NCBI RefSeq assembly: GCF_029867415.1
Contig: NC_081183.1
Location: forward strand, 34,926,655 to 34,990,654
DNA length: 64,000 nucleotides
Source of the DNA: Vicia villosa
Taxonomy: Eukaryota > Streptophyta > Magnoliopsida > Fabales > Fabaceae
Direction: 5' to 3'
Below are positions 1 through 16,040 of this stretch, in pieces. Each line of letters opens with the position of its first letter. Within the stretch, counting starts at the first letter, position 1. Below the pieces are notes generated by a model, which did no database searches, was not told where the DNA came from, and was given only the letters and a program-made list of their open reading frames with translations. The position numbers and the translations under genes were made by a program.

Positions 1-35
1 ATCTAAGATCGGAAAAAGATCTTACTACAGCATAC

Positions 36-3710
<3,675 letters not shown>

Positions 3711-4280
3711 TCAATGAAAGATTTTGATAAAAAAGAACCAAATTGAATATAAATTATCTATCCCTGCAACAACAAAAAAATCCAATACCCTTTAAAAAAC
3801 AATCATCATCATAATCATCAAAGTTTCACAAATGATCAAAAAAACAAAACCCAGAAACGGTTTTCAACTTCTCTTATGGCAAAATAACTGTCCACAGAAA
3901 AACTTTCAAGGAAAAAAACAAAAAGATTAAATTTTTACAAAAAAAGAAAAAAAATGAAGAAATTATGATACGCACCCAATGTAGCAAAAGAGAGTTTTGG
4001 GTTACTTGGAGGTTGTGATTTGCGTATAAATTGAATAAAGGGAAAATTTTCATGAGGGAAATTAACAGAGTGAAGAAAACCTAAATGCAAATTGAATTTG
4101 CATGTGTGTGGAAATTTGTGTGAGAAGTTCTAACAAATTACCTAAAAATTGGCAATAAAATACTATAAAGTATGAAAAATATATCTTATGAGTTTTGGAA
4201 TCTAATGCTCATATATTGTACCTGAAAATTAAAACTGAAAATTAGAAATAGGAATTGACTAAGTAAAAGAATTTTATTTA
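3711..4280 (-). promoter_or_regulatory. 5' leader and upstream region of the JMJ14-like gene
   Basis: This stretch precedes the start codon of the demethylase gene. On the minus strand a TATA-like TTTATAC lies at about 4024-4030. A possible leader-intron donor (GGGTGCGTATC) lies at about 3970-3980, consistent with an untranslated first exon followed by an intron ending close to the start codon. The rest is AT-rich with A-runs and no coding signal. The promoter call rests on position and one weak motif only. Confidence 0.4.
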
Positions 4281-4814
4281 TTTTAAATTTTAATAGGTGA
4301 TAAAGGAAATACATTAAAGTTGTTAAATAGAAAATATGGAATATATAATTTGTAGGGTGGAGAATAGGATAGTTTATAAAAAAATTAAAAATACAGAACC
4401 TAACCATATTAAATAACTTAAATATTTTTCTTTGTTTTTAAATTGAATTAATGTTTTTTAAATATTTAAAATCAAATCAAATTGTAATTAATCGAACTAA
4501 AGTTGAAATACTTGAATCAAAGTTAATTAATCAAAAGAGAAAATTTACCTACAATTTTAGTTGTAATTTTTACTATTTTTAAGTGTATAATTTCTTCAAA
4601 CACATATGCAATTTTCTTCTATTTTTATTTTATAAGCGATATTTAAATATACTTGTCATATTTTTATTGAAAAATAGTAAAAAAAAATACATTTAAAAAA
4701 TTGTATCTAAATTTTCTCCTTAATCAAATATACATATTCATGGTTCTAACAAGAAACCGAATTGCATTGAATTAAATCATACTAACAATTTAATTAAAAA
4801 AAATATACGTAGAT

Positions 4815-6825
4815 ATTGAGGTGTTAAGAAGAGGGCGTCAACTGAAGGAATCTAATAAAGACAACTTGATCATGCCTGTAACTGAGAAATAAGTTTGGAA
4901 TGCTCTCAATAGCATTGGTGACACAAAGGCTCCAGGTTTAGATGGGTTTAATTCCAAATTCTTTAAGGTCGCTTGGAACATCATCAAAGTGAATTTGATG
5001 GCAGCTATCCAAGAGTTCTTTGTGCACAAACAACTCTATGCAACTGTGAATTATGTTATTGTCACACTCATCCCCCAAAACCCCATAGGCAAAGAGTATG
5101 AAATGTTAAGACCTATTGCATGTTGTACGACTATTTACAAAATCATTTCTAAGGTGCTGACAACTAGGCTCGGCAGAGTGATTAATGAGATTGTGGGTAA
5201 TAATCACTCAGCATTTCTTCTTGGAAGAGTAATTCACGTCAACATCTTAATGGCACATGAGCTGTTGAGAGGATACAACCGAAAGTACATATCCCCTAGA
5301 TGTCCCATTCAAATGGACACCCATAAAGCGTATGAAACGGTGGAATGGCCTGCATTGGAAATCCAAAGGTGTCTGAATACTTTGAAGAAAAAGCCTGACT
5401 TCAATTTCCACCCAAGATGTGAAAAGTTCCACATCACTAATATCAGTTTCCTAGACGATCTCATCCTGTTCAATAGAGGATACATCACTTCTATCAACAT
5501 CTTATTGGGTGAGTTCAAGAAATTTTCACAAGCCACTGGTTTGGTAGCCCACCCTACAAAATGTAAGTTGTACTTTGGTGGAGTTCAGGTTAAGGACAAA
5601 CAAGATATTATGCTAGTTATAAGATTTCTGGAAGGCGATTACCTTTCAAATACTTGGGAGTTCCCCTCTCAAGCAGGAAACTCACCATACAAAAATGTCG
5701 ACCATTGATTGAGAGAATAGTTTCTAAAATAAAGCACTGGTCAGCAAAGCTTCTAAGCTAAGCAGGTCGTTGCCAACTGATTAAAAGCGTGCTTTTTGCT
5801 ATAATAACCTATTGGATGCAGATCTTTCCACTTCCACAAAAAGTGATCAAACAAATTGAAGCGACTTGTCGTAGCTATCTTTGGAGTGGAACAGACGAGA
5901 TCAGTAGGAAATCAACCATTTCATGGGAAAAAGCGTGCGAACCGAAAATTGTTGGAGGCTTAAACGTCACCTCTTTGCAATGTTGGAACAAGGCAACAAT
6001 AGAAAAATTACTATGGAATATTCATATTAAGTCTGACAAGCTGTGGATTCGCGGCTCGATACGTACTACCTTAAGGGTTGCGATATCTTGCAATGTCAGG
6101 TAACCTCTAACTGCTCATGGATACTGAAAAAAATTGTCAAAAGTAGAGATTACTTGGTTAGTACTGGTTATTGGTCTGATGCTGTTGAAAAGAAAAAATA
6201 TAAAACAGGTCTAATGTAGAAAGCTTTGTGTGTTGTGTATGAACAAGTTGCATGGAAAAGAGATCTTGTTCAACAATCATGCAAGACCAGGAGCCATATT
6301 CACTTTGTGGATGGCGCTTATGGAACGATTACCAACAAAATAGAGATTGGCAAAGTTTGGAATCATCACGGATCGCAAATGTTGCTAATGTGATCATGAT
6401 GAGACCATGAACCATATTTTTTTTAATGCAATGAGACTAACACAATCTAGAGAGCTATTCTACATTGGCTGCAAATCAATAGACAACCAAAGGTATGGAC
6501 ACAGGAGATTAAGTGGATCATTAAGGAAACAAAGAAGAAAGGTGTTCATAGACAACTTCTAAAGATTGCATTGGCAGAAACAATTTATGAGGTATGGCAT
6601 AGAAGGAACAATAGTATTTTTGCACAAAATGACTTGGAACCGAAAGTTACAGATAGAATTATACACAACATTAGAGTGAGATGTAGTATGTATAGAAAAT
6701 TAAGCATACTTTTTAATCTATATGCTTAATTAGGTTTTATTAGAATCCTGGATCCAATTAGATCGGTATGTACTTCATTGTTTTTTGGTTAATAAGAATT
6801 AATGCTTTGATTCGGAAAAAAAACT
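4815..6825 (+). pseudogene. 5'-truncated LINE (L1-type) reverse transcriptase remnant
   Basis: Remnant of a non-LTR retrotransposon ORF2. Reading frames on the + strand, broken by stops, frameshifts and an internal deletion, show reverse-transcriptase blocks in order: KAPGLDGFNSKFFK (about 4930), LRPIACCTTIYKIISKVLTTR (about 5110), NNHSAFLLGRVI, a degenerate catalytic region reading FLDDLILF in place of the usual FADD (about 5450), then a zf-RVT-like C-terminus (SYLWSGTD, WEKACEPKIVGGL, about 5870-5960). An A-rich tract at about 6816-6824 fits a LINE 3' tail. The fragment lacks the endonuclease half. Copy 2 of the surrounding duplication has an uninterrupted site near 11,515-11,535, so this insertion followed the duplication. 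I see no clean target duplication. Confidence 0.85.
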
Positions 6826-9424
6826 ACTAACAATTCAATACATTTTAGTTAGAAGTAACTAAACTATTTTGGTTTATTTTTTTAAAATTTTTGTTAGGAT
6901 TTAATTCAGTTTGATATGATTTGTTTGTCTTAATTATACTATGAACCACACTAGTTGAGAAATTATTCTCACCTCAATTCTTGAAAATAAGGGTGAAAAT
7001 CTTATTTTGTATTAATAATTATTTTTGTTAGATCTTAAAAATTAATGAGACAAAAATTAATAAAAATCAAATTTATTTACACATATGTTTATGCTTGTTC
7101 ACACTTTATACAAAGAGAATGTTAGTACTGATTGACTTGTTAAATTAGAAGTTTTACTTATTCAAAAACTGAGTGTTTTTTATTTGTCTCTCTCCTTTGT
7201 TTAATATATGTTTAGTAGACTCTACAGAATTCAATTCTCAAAAACTGTTTGGCCATTTGAGATTTTTTTTTTTAAATAATCATATTTTTCAACAAAATTT
7301 TTCAAATAACCATCTTTTTTCATTAATTATGAAAATACTCATTTTTCAACAAAAACAAAATATTACAACGTAGAGCACTAGTCAATTCAATTGACAATTG
7401 CATGAACAAATCAGAGTCCTAATCAATTGAATTGACGACTGCACTATGCCTAAATAATTTGATCGGCGACTATGTATAAGTCTTAAGAACAGTCGTCAAT
7501 TTAACTAGCTCTTATGTGTTGCATTTTTTTTAATTTAATTAATTAATAAAAAATTTAATAAAAATTAATAATATTTAATTTAAATTGGATTATATACGAG
7601 AATATTTTTTACACAAACAACAACAACCTTCTTGATCATACATGACACCAATTCCACACCTCTATGTACCCTTTCTCATACCAGTTTATGTTGATTCATC
7701 TCAGGTGTTCAATACAAGGTCCCTGGAACATCATCATCACTAGATTTTCTAATAAATTCTTATAATTCTACGTAGTCTTGTGTATGTATTGATGTGTTGC
7801 TGTAAGTGAGTTCATTGTCCATGTCATTATAGTTGGGTTGTGCTATTTGGATTGATGGAGTTATTGGTGAGCAGCTTGGTCGATTGAATGACGATATTGA
7901 CGTGAATGCTTCGTTGGGAGAAAGGAAAAATGGTTGTTGTGGTGTTTTGTTATAAAAGTCTTAAAAATTAAAAAACTCATTTGGTGTCTAATTTTTATAA
8001 AATTATTTTTACAAATTATTAATTTAATAGTTTTAAAAATTAAAAAAGATTTAAGAAATTTTGGTTTTTAATTTTGAAAATTAAAAAGAAAAAAAAAACA
8101 AAATAAAATGGTACTTTTTTTATTAATGGCAAATTTAAATTATTGTTCAACTTTAAAATAGTTTTTAAAAGTAAGAATTAAAAACTAAAACTCATTCAAA
8201 TAAATTCTTAATTTTTCAATTTTTTTTTTCATTAATAAAAAAATAATTATAGTATAACTAGAACAAAAAGTGACTTCCTCCTCAAATCCTTACTTTGCAT
8301 TCATCAAATTTAATTATTTAAATTTAAAAAATTAAATTTGTATCTACTCATATTTAATATTATGAGATATATATTTATGAAGTCATTAAGAAACTAACCT
8401 AAAAATATGTATAATAATATGTACGTGATTCAATTTTAAAAAAATTTACACCGGAATCATTCACAAATTTAAAATGTAGAAATATCTTTTTAAAATAATT
8501 ATATGGAGATTAAAAAAATAAATTGTGAATCTTTGCTATGGCAGATTTCAACGTTAAAAGATGTGTAAATATTCTGCTTGAACTTTTTTTAGGACTAAAA
8601 TATGTTGAACTTTTCTCTTATATTGTTGTAATTGATTTTTCTATTATTTTGAAACCATAATGTTACGGCATTCGAATTAAATTATTTTATTTCATATTAT
8701 TTTATTATGGATCAAATCTTTTTCAACAGAATAAGATAGGTCAAATCAATGTTAACATATGCTAAATAAAGTAATCATTAAAAGAAATATTAAAAAGATA
8801 AGAAGAAAATAAAAAAGAAAGGTCGGATGTAACCCAAAAAAGAGAAAGAGAGTAACCCGCTTTAACGCACGCAGTATTAATGGAAAAGTGGTGATACAAA
8901 CAAAACCAACCAACCAACCAAAGTTGAATCATCATGTAGCTTCAATACATAAGCACCCTAAAAGATAATCCCATGATGTTTGTTGATCAAATTTTCATCT
9001 TATGTTCGATTAAAAAATAAGGGAATTGCTTCTCTCACACTCACTAATAGAAAAGTTCGAAAATGTCTTTATAAATTTAGAAGTGTCTTTTTAAACGCAT
9101 TTTACATTAAATATATGCTAAATAAGTCGCATCTCTTTTTTTTATATGAAAATAGTTTGGAGACGCACTTTCGTATTCATCTTATATATAACTCATGCTT
9201 TTATAATTGAGACACTCATTTTGTCAAAAATTGATCGGGAGATGCATCTATGTAGCAGATTACGAATATACACTTATGTATTCACTCTAGACAATAAAAT
9301 TTGACTTTTTTAGAAAGACGCTGATGTAATAGACCATGTGATATAACTATACTATCATAATAAAAAATTTATAAATAAAATCATACACTTAATGCACAAG
9401 ATGAAAATGCCATGCATGAATGAA
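6826..9424. other. AT-rich noncoding part of duplication copy 1
   Basis: No credible gene. It contains a cluster of AATTGAC palindromes (7380-7510), long A/T runs, and a short segment at 8820-8960 that is well conserved in copy 2 (CCGCTTTAACGCACGCA and a run of CCAA units). Short open frames here have no recognisable motifs and are not preserved in copy 2. Confidence 0.6.
7380..7512. repeat. AATTGAC palindrome cluster, copy 1
   Basis: Three to four spaced near-palindromes built on GTCAATTNAATTGAC, several followed by GACTG or CGACTA: CTAGTCAATTCAATTGAC, CTAATCAATTGAATTGACGA, a degenerate AATTTGATCGGCGACTA and a half-site GTCGTCAATTTAACTAG. The spacing is about 40-55 bp. The same cluster is preserved in copy 2 at 12,078-12,212. 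Confidence 0.55.
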
Positions 9425-9429
9425 TCAAA

Positions 9430-10965
9430 TCCATAATACACTAAAAATAACAAAGTAACAAACGATAATAATATCCATAATCCCTAATACAAATACTATA
9501 TTAATGCGTATGCTGGACCTCTTGTTCCTTCGCTGCATCTTGTATTGCAGTGTCGTTTGTGCCCGAGTAATAATGACATCTACAATGTTCCTCCCAGGAA
9601 AGCCTTCAAAAAAGTCTCCTTTGTTTATCCCCGCTTGCGCAAGATTCATAATAAGATGACATGAACACAACACATCAGTGACATGATCTGAACTATCATG
9701 TTCCTCCTCTAATATCTCGTGATGAGATAGACTAGGAGGATCACCAAGAGCACATGGTATCATATAAGGATGTGACACTATGTAATACCACTGAACATAG
9801 GCGTATGCATAACTTCATTTGTTAGGCACTATGATACCCCGTGATTCGCCTGGTACTATATGATTAAAGATTTAATCATACATGACATCTACATCTCTGC
9901 GGGCCACAATGAGAGGAGCAAAATCAGAAAGGTCTCTTGGAATAAATTGCATATACCCGAATTGGTGCATGATTCAATCAAGCAGATTTGGATACATTAG
10001 TCGTAACATACAAGCCAACCATCTAGATTCTAAGGCTATGTCATCCAAGGGACACATTTTACAGTGATCGTGGTACGGCTATAAGTGTATATCATCTGCT
10101 ATTGTGCGGTCAAGATACACTTTGAAGGGCTCGGTCGCCTGATTCCCTTTGAGTGAGACTAATGCACAAGCATATGGCATATCCTCAGTGTAGGTTACAT
10201 ATGACCATCCAGATATGTGTGGAAAATGCTAGAGGATCCATACCTGAAAAATGGTACATATGAATTATTAGTAATGGCATAGCACAATTGTTATAAAAAT
10301 AGAGCATAAATATTAAAGGATGCAAACATATTACCGTCAATAGTGTGTAACTAGCTATCATTTGTTTGGTCTTCCACATATAACCTTCAGCTAACTCAGA
10401 GTACAAGTAGACCTAACAAGCGGCCCCCAGTTGTACTCATGAATCCACTCCAAGTAAGTGAAGTATTTGGGGTAAACCACGTCCATGTAATATGCACTCT
10501 TGTCCACAAATATGAACATGCCAACAAAGTAAAACACGCACGCTCTCAATGAATATGCTTTATGTTGTATAATATACTCATCATCACCATCTGAATGTTC
10601 TTCCACGGTCACCTGTTGTGCATACAGCCTCTCCAAGAATCCAAATCTAGCATGACCCCCTCGGGTGTTTTCTATCTCCTTCAAAGCATCCCCTGGGTCA
10701 GCTTTCAAATAGGTCACCATCATCTCTAGTGCCTTGTCTCTAATAATCCTCGAGTGGTCCCTTGATCGGAAGATGGAGTAGGCATGACACATCGTCTAGT
10801 GTGCCAAACATCTCACCGCATGGAAGATGAAAACACGAAATCTCAAATCTCCATCTCTCAACAAACGCTGACAGCATACCATGGTTAATAATATAATAAC
10901 CGGTCTTGCATAAGTCTTGTAATGCCCCAAACTGTTTCAGGATTACCAAATGACCCCACAAACCA
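9430..10965 (-). pseudogene. Plant mobile domain (PMD, MAIN-like) pseudogene, copy 1
   Basis: Decayed gene of the plant mobile domain family, the kind often named serine/threonine-protein phosphatase 7 long form homolog or MAIN-LIKE. Minus-strand blocks in order: FGALQDLCKTGYYIINHGML, FVERWRFEISCFHLPCGEM and LDDVSCLLHLPIKGPL (10,955-10,750); FGFLERLYAQQVTVEEHSDG with VFYFVGMFIFVDKSAYYMD and YLEWIHEYNWGPL (10,700-10,420); YSELAEGYMWKTKQ (about 10,390); SLKGNQATEPFKVYLDRTIA (about 10,150); and a C-terminal part with IMNLAQAGINKGDFFEG and DVIITRAQTTLQYKMQRRN (9650-9520). The blocks lie in different frames with stops between them, so no full protein can be made. The domain is found in host silencing-associated proteins and in transposons. 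This copy has no recognisable transposase or LTR around it. Confidence 0.85.
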
Positions 10966-10975
10966 ATAAGGGTCT

Positions 10976-12827
10976 TTTATTTATTTATTTAGTTTAGTAG
11001 GCGATTAATAATATTATATAGGAAATACATTGAAGTTGTTAAATTGAAAATATGGAATATATAATTTGTAGGGTTGAAAATAGGATAGTTTATAAAAAAA
11101 TTATAAAAAAAAGAACCTAACCATATTAAATAACTTAACTATTTTTCTTTGTTTTTTAAATTGAATTAATGTTTTTTAAATATTTAAAATCATTGTAATT
11201 AATGGAACTAAAATTGAAATATTTGTACCCAAGTTAATTAATCAAAGGAGAAAACATATATATAATTTTTTAAATGAAATTTTTATTATTTTTCAATTAA
11301 AATATAACAAATGTATAATTTTCTACTACACATATATAATTTTTTTTACTCTCTAAATGCTATTGATATATACTTGTCATATTTTAATTAAAAAATTAAA
11401 AACCACAATTAAAAAAAATTATCTAAATTTTTTCTTTAATCATATATAGATATATATTCATAATATGGTTCTAACAAGAAACCGAATTGCGTTAGAATTA
11501 AACCATGACAACAATTTAATTAAAGAAATGCTACTAACAAATCAATTTGTTTTAGCTAGAAGTAACTAAAATAGTTCGGTTTAACTTTTTAGTTAGAATT
11601 TAATTAAGTTCGATTTGATTTGTTTGTCTTAATCATATTATGAACCACTCTAGTTGAGAAATTATTCTCACCTTAATTCTTGAAAATAAGACTTAAATCT
11701 TATTTTGTATTAATAATTGTTTTTGTTAAATTTTAAAAAATTAATAATAAAAAATATAAATCAACAATAAATTATTTTACAAATAAGTTTGTGCTTGTTC
11801 ACACTTTATACTTTATGCGATGAAAATGTTAGTTGAGATTGACTTAAATGGGAAGTCTTGCTTGTTTAAAAATCGAGAGTGTTTTTTTATTTGTCTCTCT
11901 TTAGTTTAGTATTTGTTTAGTATACTTTATAAGAATTCAATTCCCTAGAACTTATGAACCATTTGAGATTTTTTTTTCAAAATAACCATGTTTTCCAACA
12001 AAATTTTCTAATAACCATTTTTTTATTAATTTCTAAAGTACTCATGTTTTAAACAAATGTTTTTTCAACATAGTGCACTAGTCAACCCAATTGACGTTTG
12101 TGTTGAACAAATAAGAACCCTAGTCAATTGAATTGACGACTGTACTATGCCTGACCAATTGAATTGACGCGGCTATGTACATGTCTTAAGAACAATCGTC
12201 AATTTAACTAGCTCCTATGTATTGCATTTTTTATCCAATTAATTAATAACAAATCGATTAAAAACTAATAATATTTCATTTAAATTAAATTACATACAAA
12301 AATATTTTTTACACACACGACGATGACCTGCTTGATCATACGTGTCATTGATTCCACATTCCTAGGTACCCTTTCTCGTACCGGTTTTTGTTGATTCATC
12401 CCACGTGGTCGATACAAGGTCCCTGAAATATGACCATCACTAAATTCTCTGATAAATTCTTATAATCCTACGTAGTCTTGTGTATGCATTAACGCAAAAA
12501 AAAAAAAGGTTTTTGAGGTGTTTTGTTATAAAAGTGTTTTTTAGTTTTTAAAATTTGAAAATTAAAAAACTTATTTGGTGTCTAGCTTTACAAAATTATG
12601 TTTAAAAATTATTTTCTATTTAATAGTTTTAAAAACTATAAAACTAAAATAGATTTTTGAGGTTTTAGTTTTTAGTTTTTATTTTTAAAAATTAAAAAGA
12701 GGAAAAGATAAAGTGGTATGCATTTTATTAATGACAATTTTATAATAATGTTTAACTTTAAAATAATTTTTAAAAGTAAGATTATTAAATATTTTATTTC
12801 CAAAATTATTTTATAAAATAATTTTAA
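10976..12827. other. AT-rich noncoding start of duplication copy 2
   Basis: Counterpart of 4280-4815 plus 6826-8200 in copy 1, without the LINE. No gene is visible. It includes the preserved palindrome cluster at about 12,078-12,212 and the uninterrupted site near 11,515-11,535 where copy 1 carries its LINE fragment. Confidence 0.6.
12078..12212. repeat. AATTGAC palindrome cluster, copy 2
   Basis: Counterpart of the cluster at 7380-7512: CTAGTCAACCCAATTGACG, CTAGTCAATTGAATTGACGA, GACCAATTGAATTGACG and GTCAATTTAACTAG. The core palindromes are retained while flanking A/T-rich sequence has drifted. Confidence 0.55.
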
Positions 12828-13305
12828 GGGTTAAGTATGTTTTTAGTACTTATAAATATCTCAAAATTCATTTTTAGTCTATATTTAAAAAATAATATAT
12901 TTTGGTCCTTTCGAAATTTGTATGTATACAATTTTAGCCCCTACTATTTTATAAAACTTTTAAAATTTCATTCGTATTTAAAATACTATAGAATATTTCT
13001 TTATCAAATTATAGAATTTTTTAAACCAAGAAGAATTAAATATAAATTTTTAAAATTTTAAACGTTAATGATAAAAGTAATGCAAATCCCGACTTAGAAA
13101 TCAAATTTTGAGTTTTTTTTAGATGAATTTTTATAATATTTTAAACATATTTGTAAAATATTCATTCAAAAATACACACCGGTTTAACAGTAAGGACTAA
13201 AACTGCGTGCATAATAATTTCGTGCGTACCAAAATATATATTTTTTAATAGAAACTAAAAATAAAATTTGATAATTTTATAGGAACCAAAAGTATATTTA
13301 ACCCT
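12828..13305. mobile_element. MITE with terminal inverted repeats and 8-bp target duplication
   Basis: A 478-bp nonautonomous DNA element. It begins GGGTTAAGTATGTTTTTAGT and ends with the imperfect inverse ACCAAAAGTATATTTAACCC (followed by T). The flanks are identical 8-mers AATTTTAA at 12,820-12,827 and 13,306-13,313. It has no coding capacity. The 8-bp duplication would suit a hAT-type mobiliser, but the TIR alone does not settle the superfamily. The corresponding place in copy 1 of the duplication is empty, so the insertion followed the duplication. Confidence 0.88.
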
Positions 13306-14434
13306 AATTTTAAAAACTAAAACTAAAACTCATTTTAACAAATCTTTAATTTTTTATTTTTTTCATGAATACAAAATAGTTATAATATAACTAGTACAAG
13401 AGGTGACTTCCTCCTAAATCCTTACTTTCATTCATTAAGTTTAATTATTTAAATTTAAAGAATTTAATTTGTATCTAATCATATTTACTCGTACTATGGG
13501 ATATATATTTATAAAGTCATTAAGAAACTAACCTAAAAATATATATGTGATCCAATTTTAAAAAATTTACACCAGAATCATTCACAAATTTAAAATGTAT
13601 AAACATTATCTTAAAATAATAAAAAATAATATAATTATATGGAGATTAAAAAACAGAAATTGTGCATCTTTTGTTGTGGCAGATTTCTACGTTAAAAGAC
13701 GTGTGAATGTGCTGCTTGAACTTTTTTTTAGGACTAAAATATGTTGAACTCTTCTCTTATATATTTGTAATTGATTTTTCTATTATTTTGTTATGGGGTC
13801 AAATATTTTTCAGCGGAATAAGATAGGTCAAATCAATATTAACAAATGCTCAATAAAGAAATCAACAAAAAAAATATTAAAAAGATAAGAAGAAAATAAA
13901 AAGGAAAGGTTGGATGTAACCCAAAAAAAAGAGAGAGAGTAATCCGCTTTAACGCACGCATATTAATGGAAAAGTGGTGAAACTACCAAAACTAACAAAC
14001 CAACCAAACAAACTTGAACCATCATGTAGCTTCACAACATAAGCACACTAAAAGGCAATCACACTCAGTAATAGAAAGGCACAAAAATGTCTTTACGAAT
14101 TTAGAAGTGTCTTTTTATAAGCCGCATTAATTTCACACTAAATATATGCGTAAATATGTCACATCTCTTTTTTTACATGAAAATAATTTAGATATGTACT
14201 TCCGTAATATGCACCTCATGCATTTATAATTGAGGCACACTCATTTTGTTACAATTGATCGGGAGATGCATCTTCGTAGTAGATTACGGATATGCACTTA
14301 TGTATTAACTCTAAACAATAAAGTTTGACTTTTTTTTAGAAATACACTGATGAAATGTATTCACTCTAGACAATAAAGTTTGTATTTTTTTAGAAATACA
14401 CTGATGAAATAGACCGTGTATCATAACTATACTA
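13306..14434. other. AT-rich noncoding part of duplication copy 2
   Basis: Matches about 8190-9424 of copy 1, including the CCGCTTTAACGCACGCA block near 13,946 and a small internal repeat in which ACAATAAAGTTTG and AGAAATACACTGATGAAAT occur twice (about 14,315-14,410). No gene is visible. Confidence 0.55.
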
Positions 14435-14439
14435 TCATG

Positions 14440-15960
14440 ATAAATTTTTTATAGATAAAATCATACACTTAATACACAAGATGAAAATGTCATGTATCAA
14501 TGAATCAAGTTCATAATACAGACAAAATAACAAAGTAACAAACGAGAATAATATCCATAAATCGCCTAATACAAATAATATACTACTGCATATGTTGGAC
14601 CCCCTTGTTCCTTCGTTGCTTCTTGTACTGCGGTGTCGTTTGTGCCTCAGTAAGAATGACATATACAATGTTCCTTCTAGGAAAGCCTTCCAAAAAGACT
14701 CCTTTGTCTATCCCCACTCACGCAAGATTCATAATACGACGACATGCACACAACACATTAGTAACATGATATAAACTATCACGTTCCTCCTCTAATATCT
14801 CGTGATGAGCTGGCCTAGGAGGATCACCAAGAGCATATGGTGTCATATTCGAATGTAACACTATGTAATACCACTGAACGTAGGCATATGCATAACTACA
14901 TCTCTGCGGGCCACAACGAGAAGAGAAGAATCAGAAAGGTCTCTTGGAACAAACTGCATATACCCAAATTTGTGCATGACTCACTCAGGCAAATGTGATA
15001 CATCAGACGTAACCCACAAGTCAGCCATCTACAGTAATGTCAACCAAGGGGCGCATTTTACGGTGATCGTGGTACGGCTAGAAGTGTATATCATCTACTA
15101 TTGTACGATCAAGATACACTTTGAAGGGCTCGGTCGCCTGATTCCCTTTGAGTGAAACAAATGCATAGGCATGTGGCATATCCTTAGTGTAGATATTAAC
15201 ATATGACCATCCATATATGCGACGAAAATGCTAGAGGATTCATACCTGAAAATGATACATATGAACTATTAGTAATGGCGTAGCACAGTTGTTATGAAAA
15301 TGGAGCATAAATAGTAAAGGATGCAAATATATTACCGTCAACAGTGTGTAAATAGCTATCATTTGTTCGGTCTTCCACATACAATCTTCAGCTAACTCAG
15401 AGTACAAGTAGACCAACCAAGTGTCTTCCATTTGTACTCATGAATCCACTCCAAGTCAATGAAGTATTTGCGGTAAACCACATTCATGTAATATGCACTC
15501 TTGTCCACAAATATGAACGTCCCAACCAAGTAAAACATGTATGATCTCATTGAAATTGCTTTAGTTGTATAATCTACTCATCATCACCATCTGCATGCTC
15601 TTCCACGGTTACCTGTTGTGCATACAACCTTTCTAGGAATCCAAATCTAGCATGACCCCATAGAGTGTCTTCTATCTCCTTCAAGGCATCCCCTGAGCCA
15701 ACTTCTAAATAGGTCATCATCATCTCTAGTGCCTCGTCTTTGATAATCTTAGAGTTGTCTAATAGTTTTCCCTTGATCGAAAGATGGAGCAGGCATGACA
15801 CATCATCTAGTGTGACAAACATCTCACCGCGTGGAAGATGAAAAAATGGCGTCTCAAATCGCCATATCTCAACGAACACTGACAGTATACCATGGTTAAT
15901 AATATAAAAATTGGTCTTGTATAGGTCTTGTAACACCCTAGACTACATTCAGGATTACTG
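14440..15960 (-). pseudogene. Plant mobile domain (PMD, MAIN-like) pseudogene, copy 2
   Basis: Paralogue of the pseudogene at 9430-10,965. Minus-strand blocks include LQDLYKTNFYIINHGILSVF, FHLPRGEMFVTLDDVSCLLH, FGFLERLYAQQVTVEEHADG (15,936-15,574), LYSELAEDCMWKTEQMIA (about 15,400) and a C-terminal part near 14,600-14,700 (GDLWILFS follows several stops). This copy keeps about 13 bases near 15,750-15,770 that copy 1 has lost, so the two have decayed separately. Several stops and frame changes make it non-functional. Nothing in its surroundings marks it as part of an LTR element. Confidence 0.82.
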
Positions 15961-16040
15961 ACTAACCCCACAAACTAACATAAATATTTTCAACATGTTT
16001 TGTCCTCACTCACATGCATTCCAAGAAACTTCCCAGAAGG

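Larger units (their letters stand above)
4280..10975. repeat. Tandem segmental duplication, copy 1
   Basis: Copy 1 of a direct repeat of about 5 kb; copy 2 is at about 11,000-15,975. Matching landmarks in the same order include ATGGAATATATAATTTGTAG (4335 and 11,050), an AATTGAC palindrome cluster (7380 and 12,080), CCGCTTTAACGCACGCA (8858 and 13,946) and the whole PMD pseudogene (about 9430-10,965 and 14,440-15,960). In a sampled stretch of the pseudogene the two copies look roughly 85-90% alike by eye. Copy 1 differs by a LINE fragment of about 2 kb at 4815-6825 and lacks the MITE seen in copy 2. Edges are approximate. Confidence 0.85.
11000..15975. repeat. Tandem segmental duplication, copy 2
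   Basis: Second copy of the unit at about 4280-10,975, in direct orientation immediately downstream. It lacks the LINE fragment but carries a 478-bp MITE (12,828-13,305) where copy 1 reads straight through (near 8185). The right edge lies just left of the LTR at 16,041, and similarity fades between about 15,960 and 15,980. Confidence 0.85.

Noticed and set aside
4186..4407. 73-codon hydrophobic frame upstream of the JMJ gene
   Set aside because: Phenylalanine/leucine-rich translation of AT-rich DNA, not preserved in the duplicate copy.
8980..9210. 76-codon frame in copy 1 of the duplication
   Set aside because: The corresponding region in copy 2 (about 14,060-14,240) does not keep the frame, and there is no recognisable domain.
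12837..13061. 74-codon frame on the + strand
   Set aside because: Lies wholly within the MITE at 12,828-13,305 and is just AT-rich chance openness.
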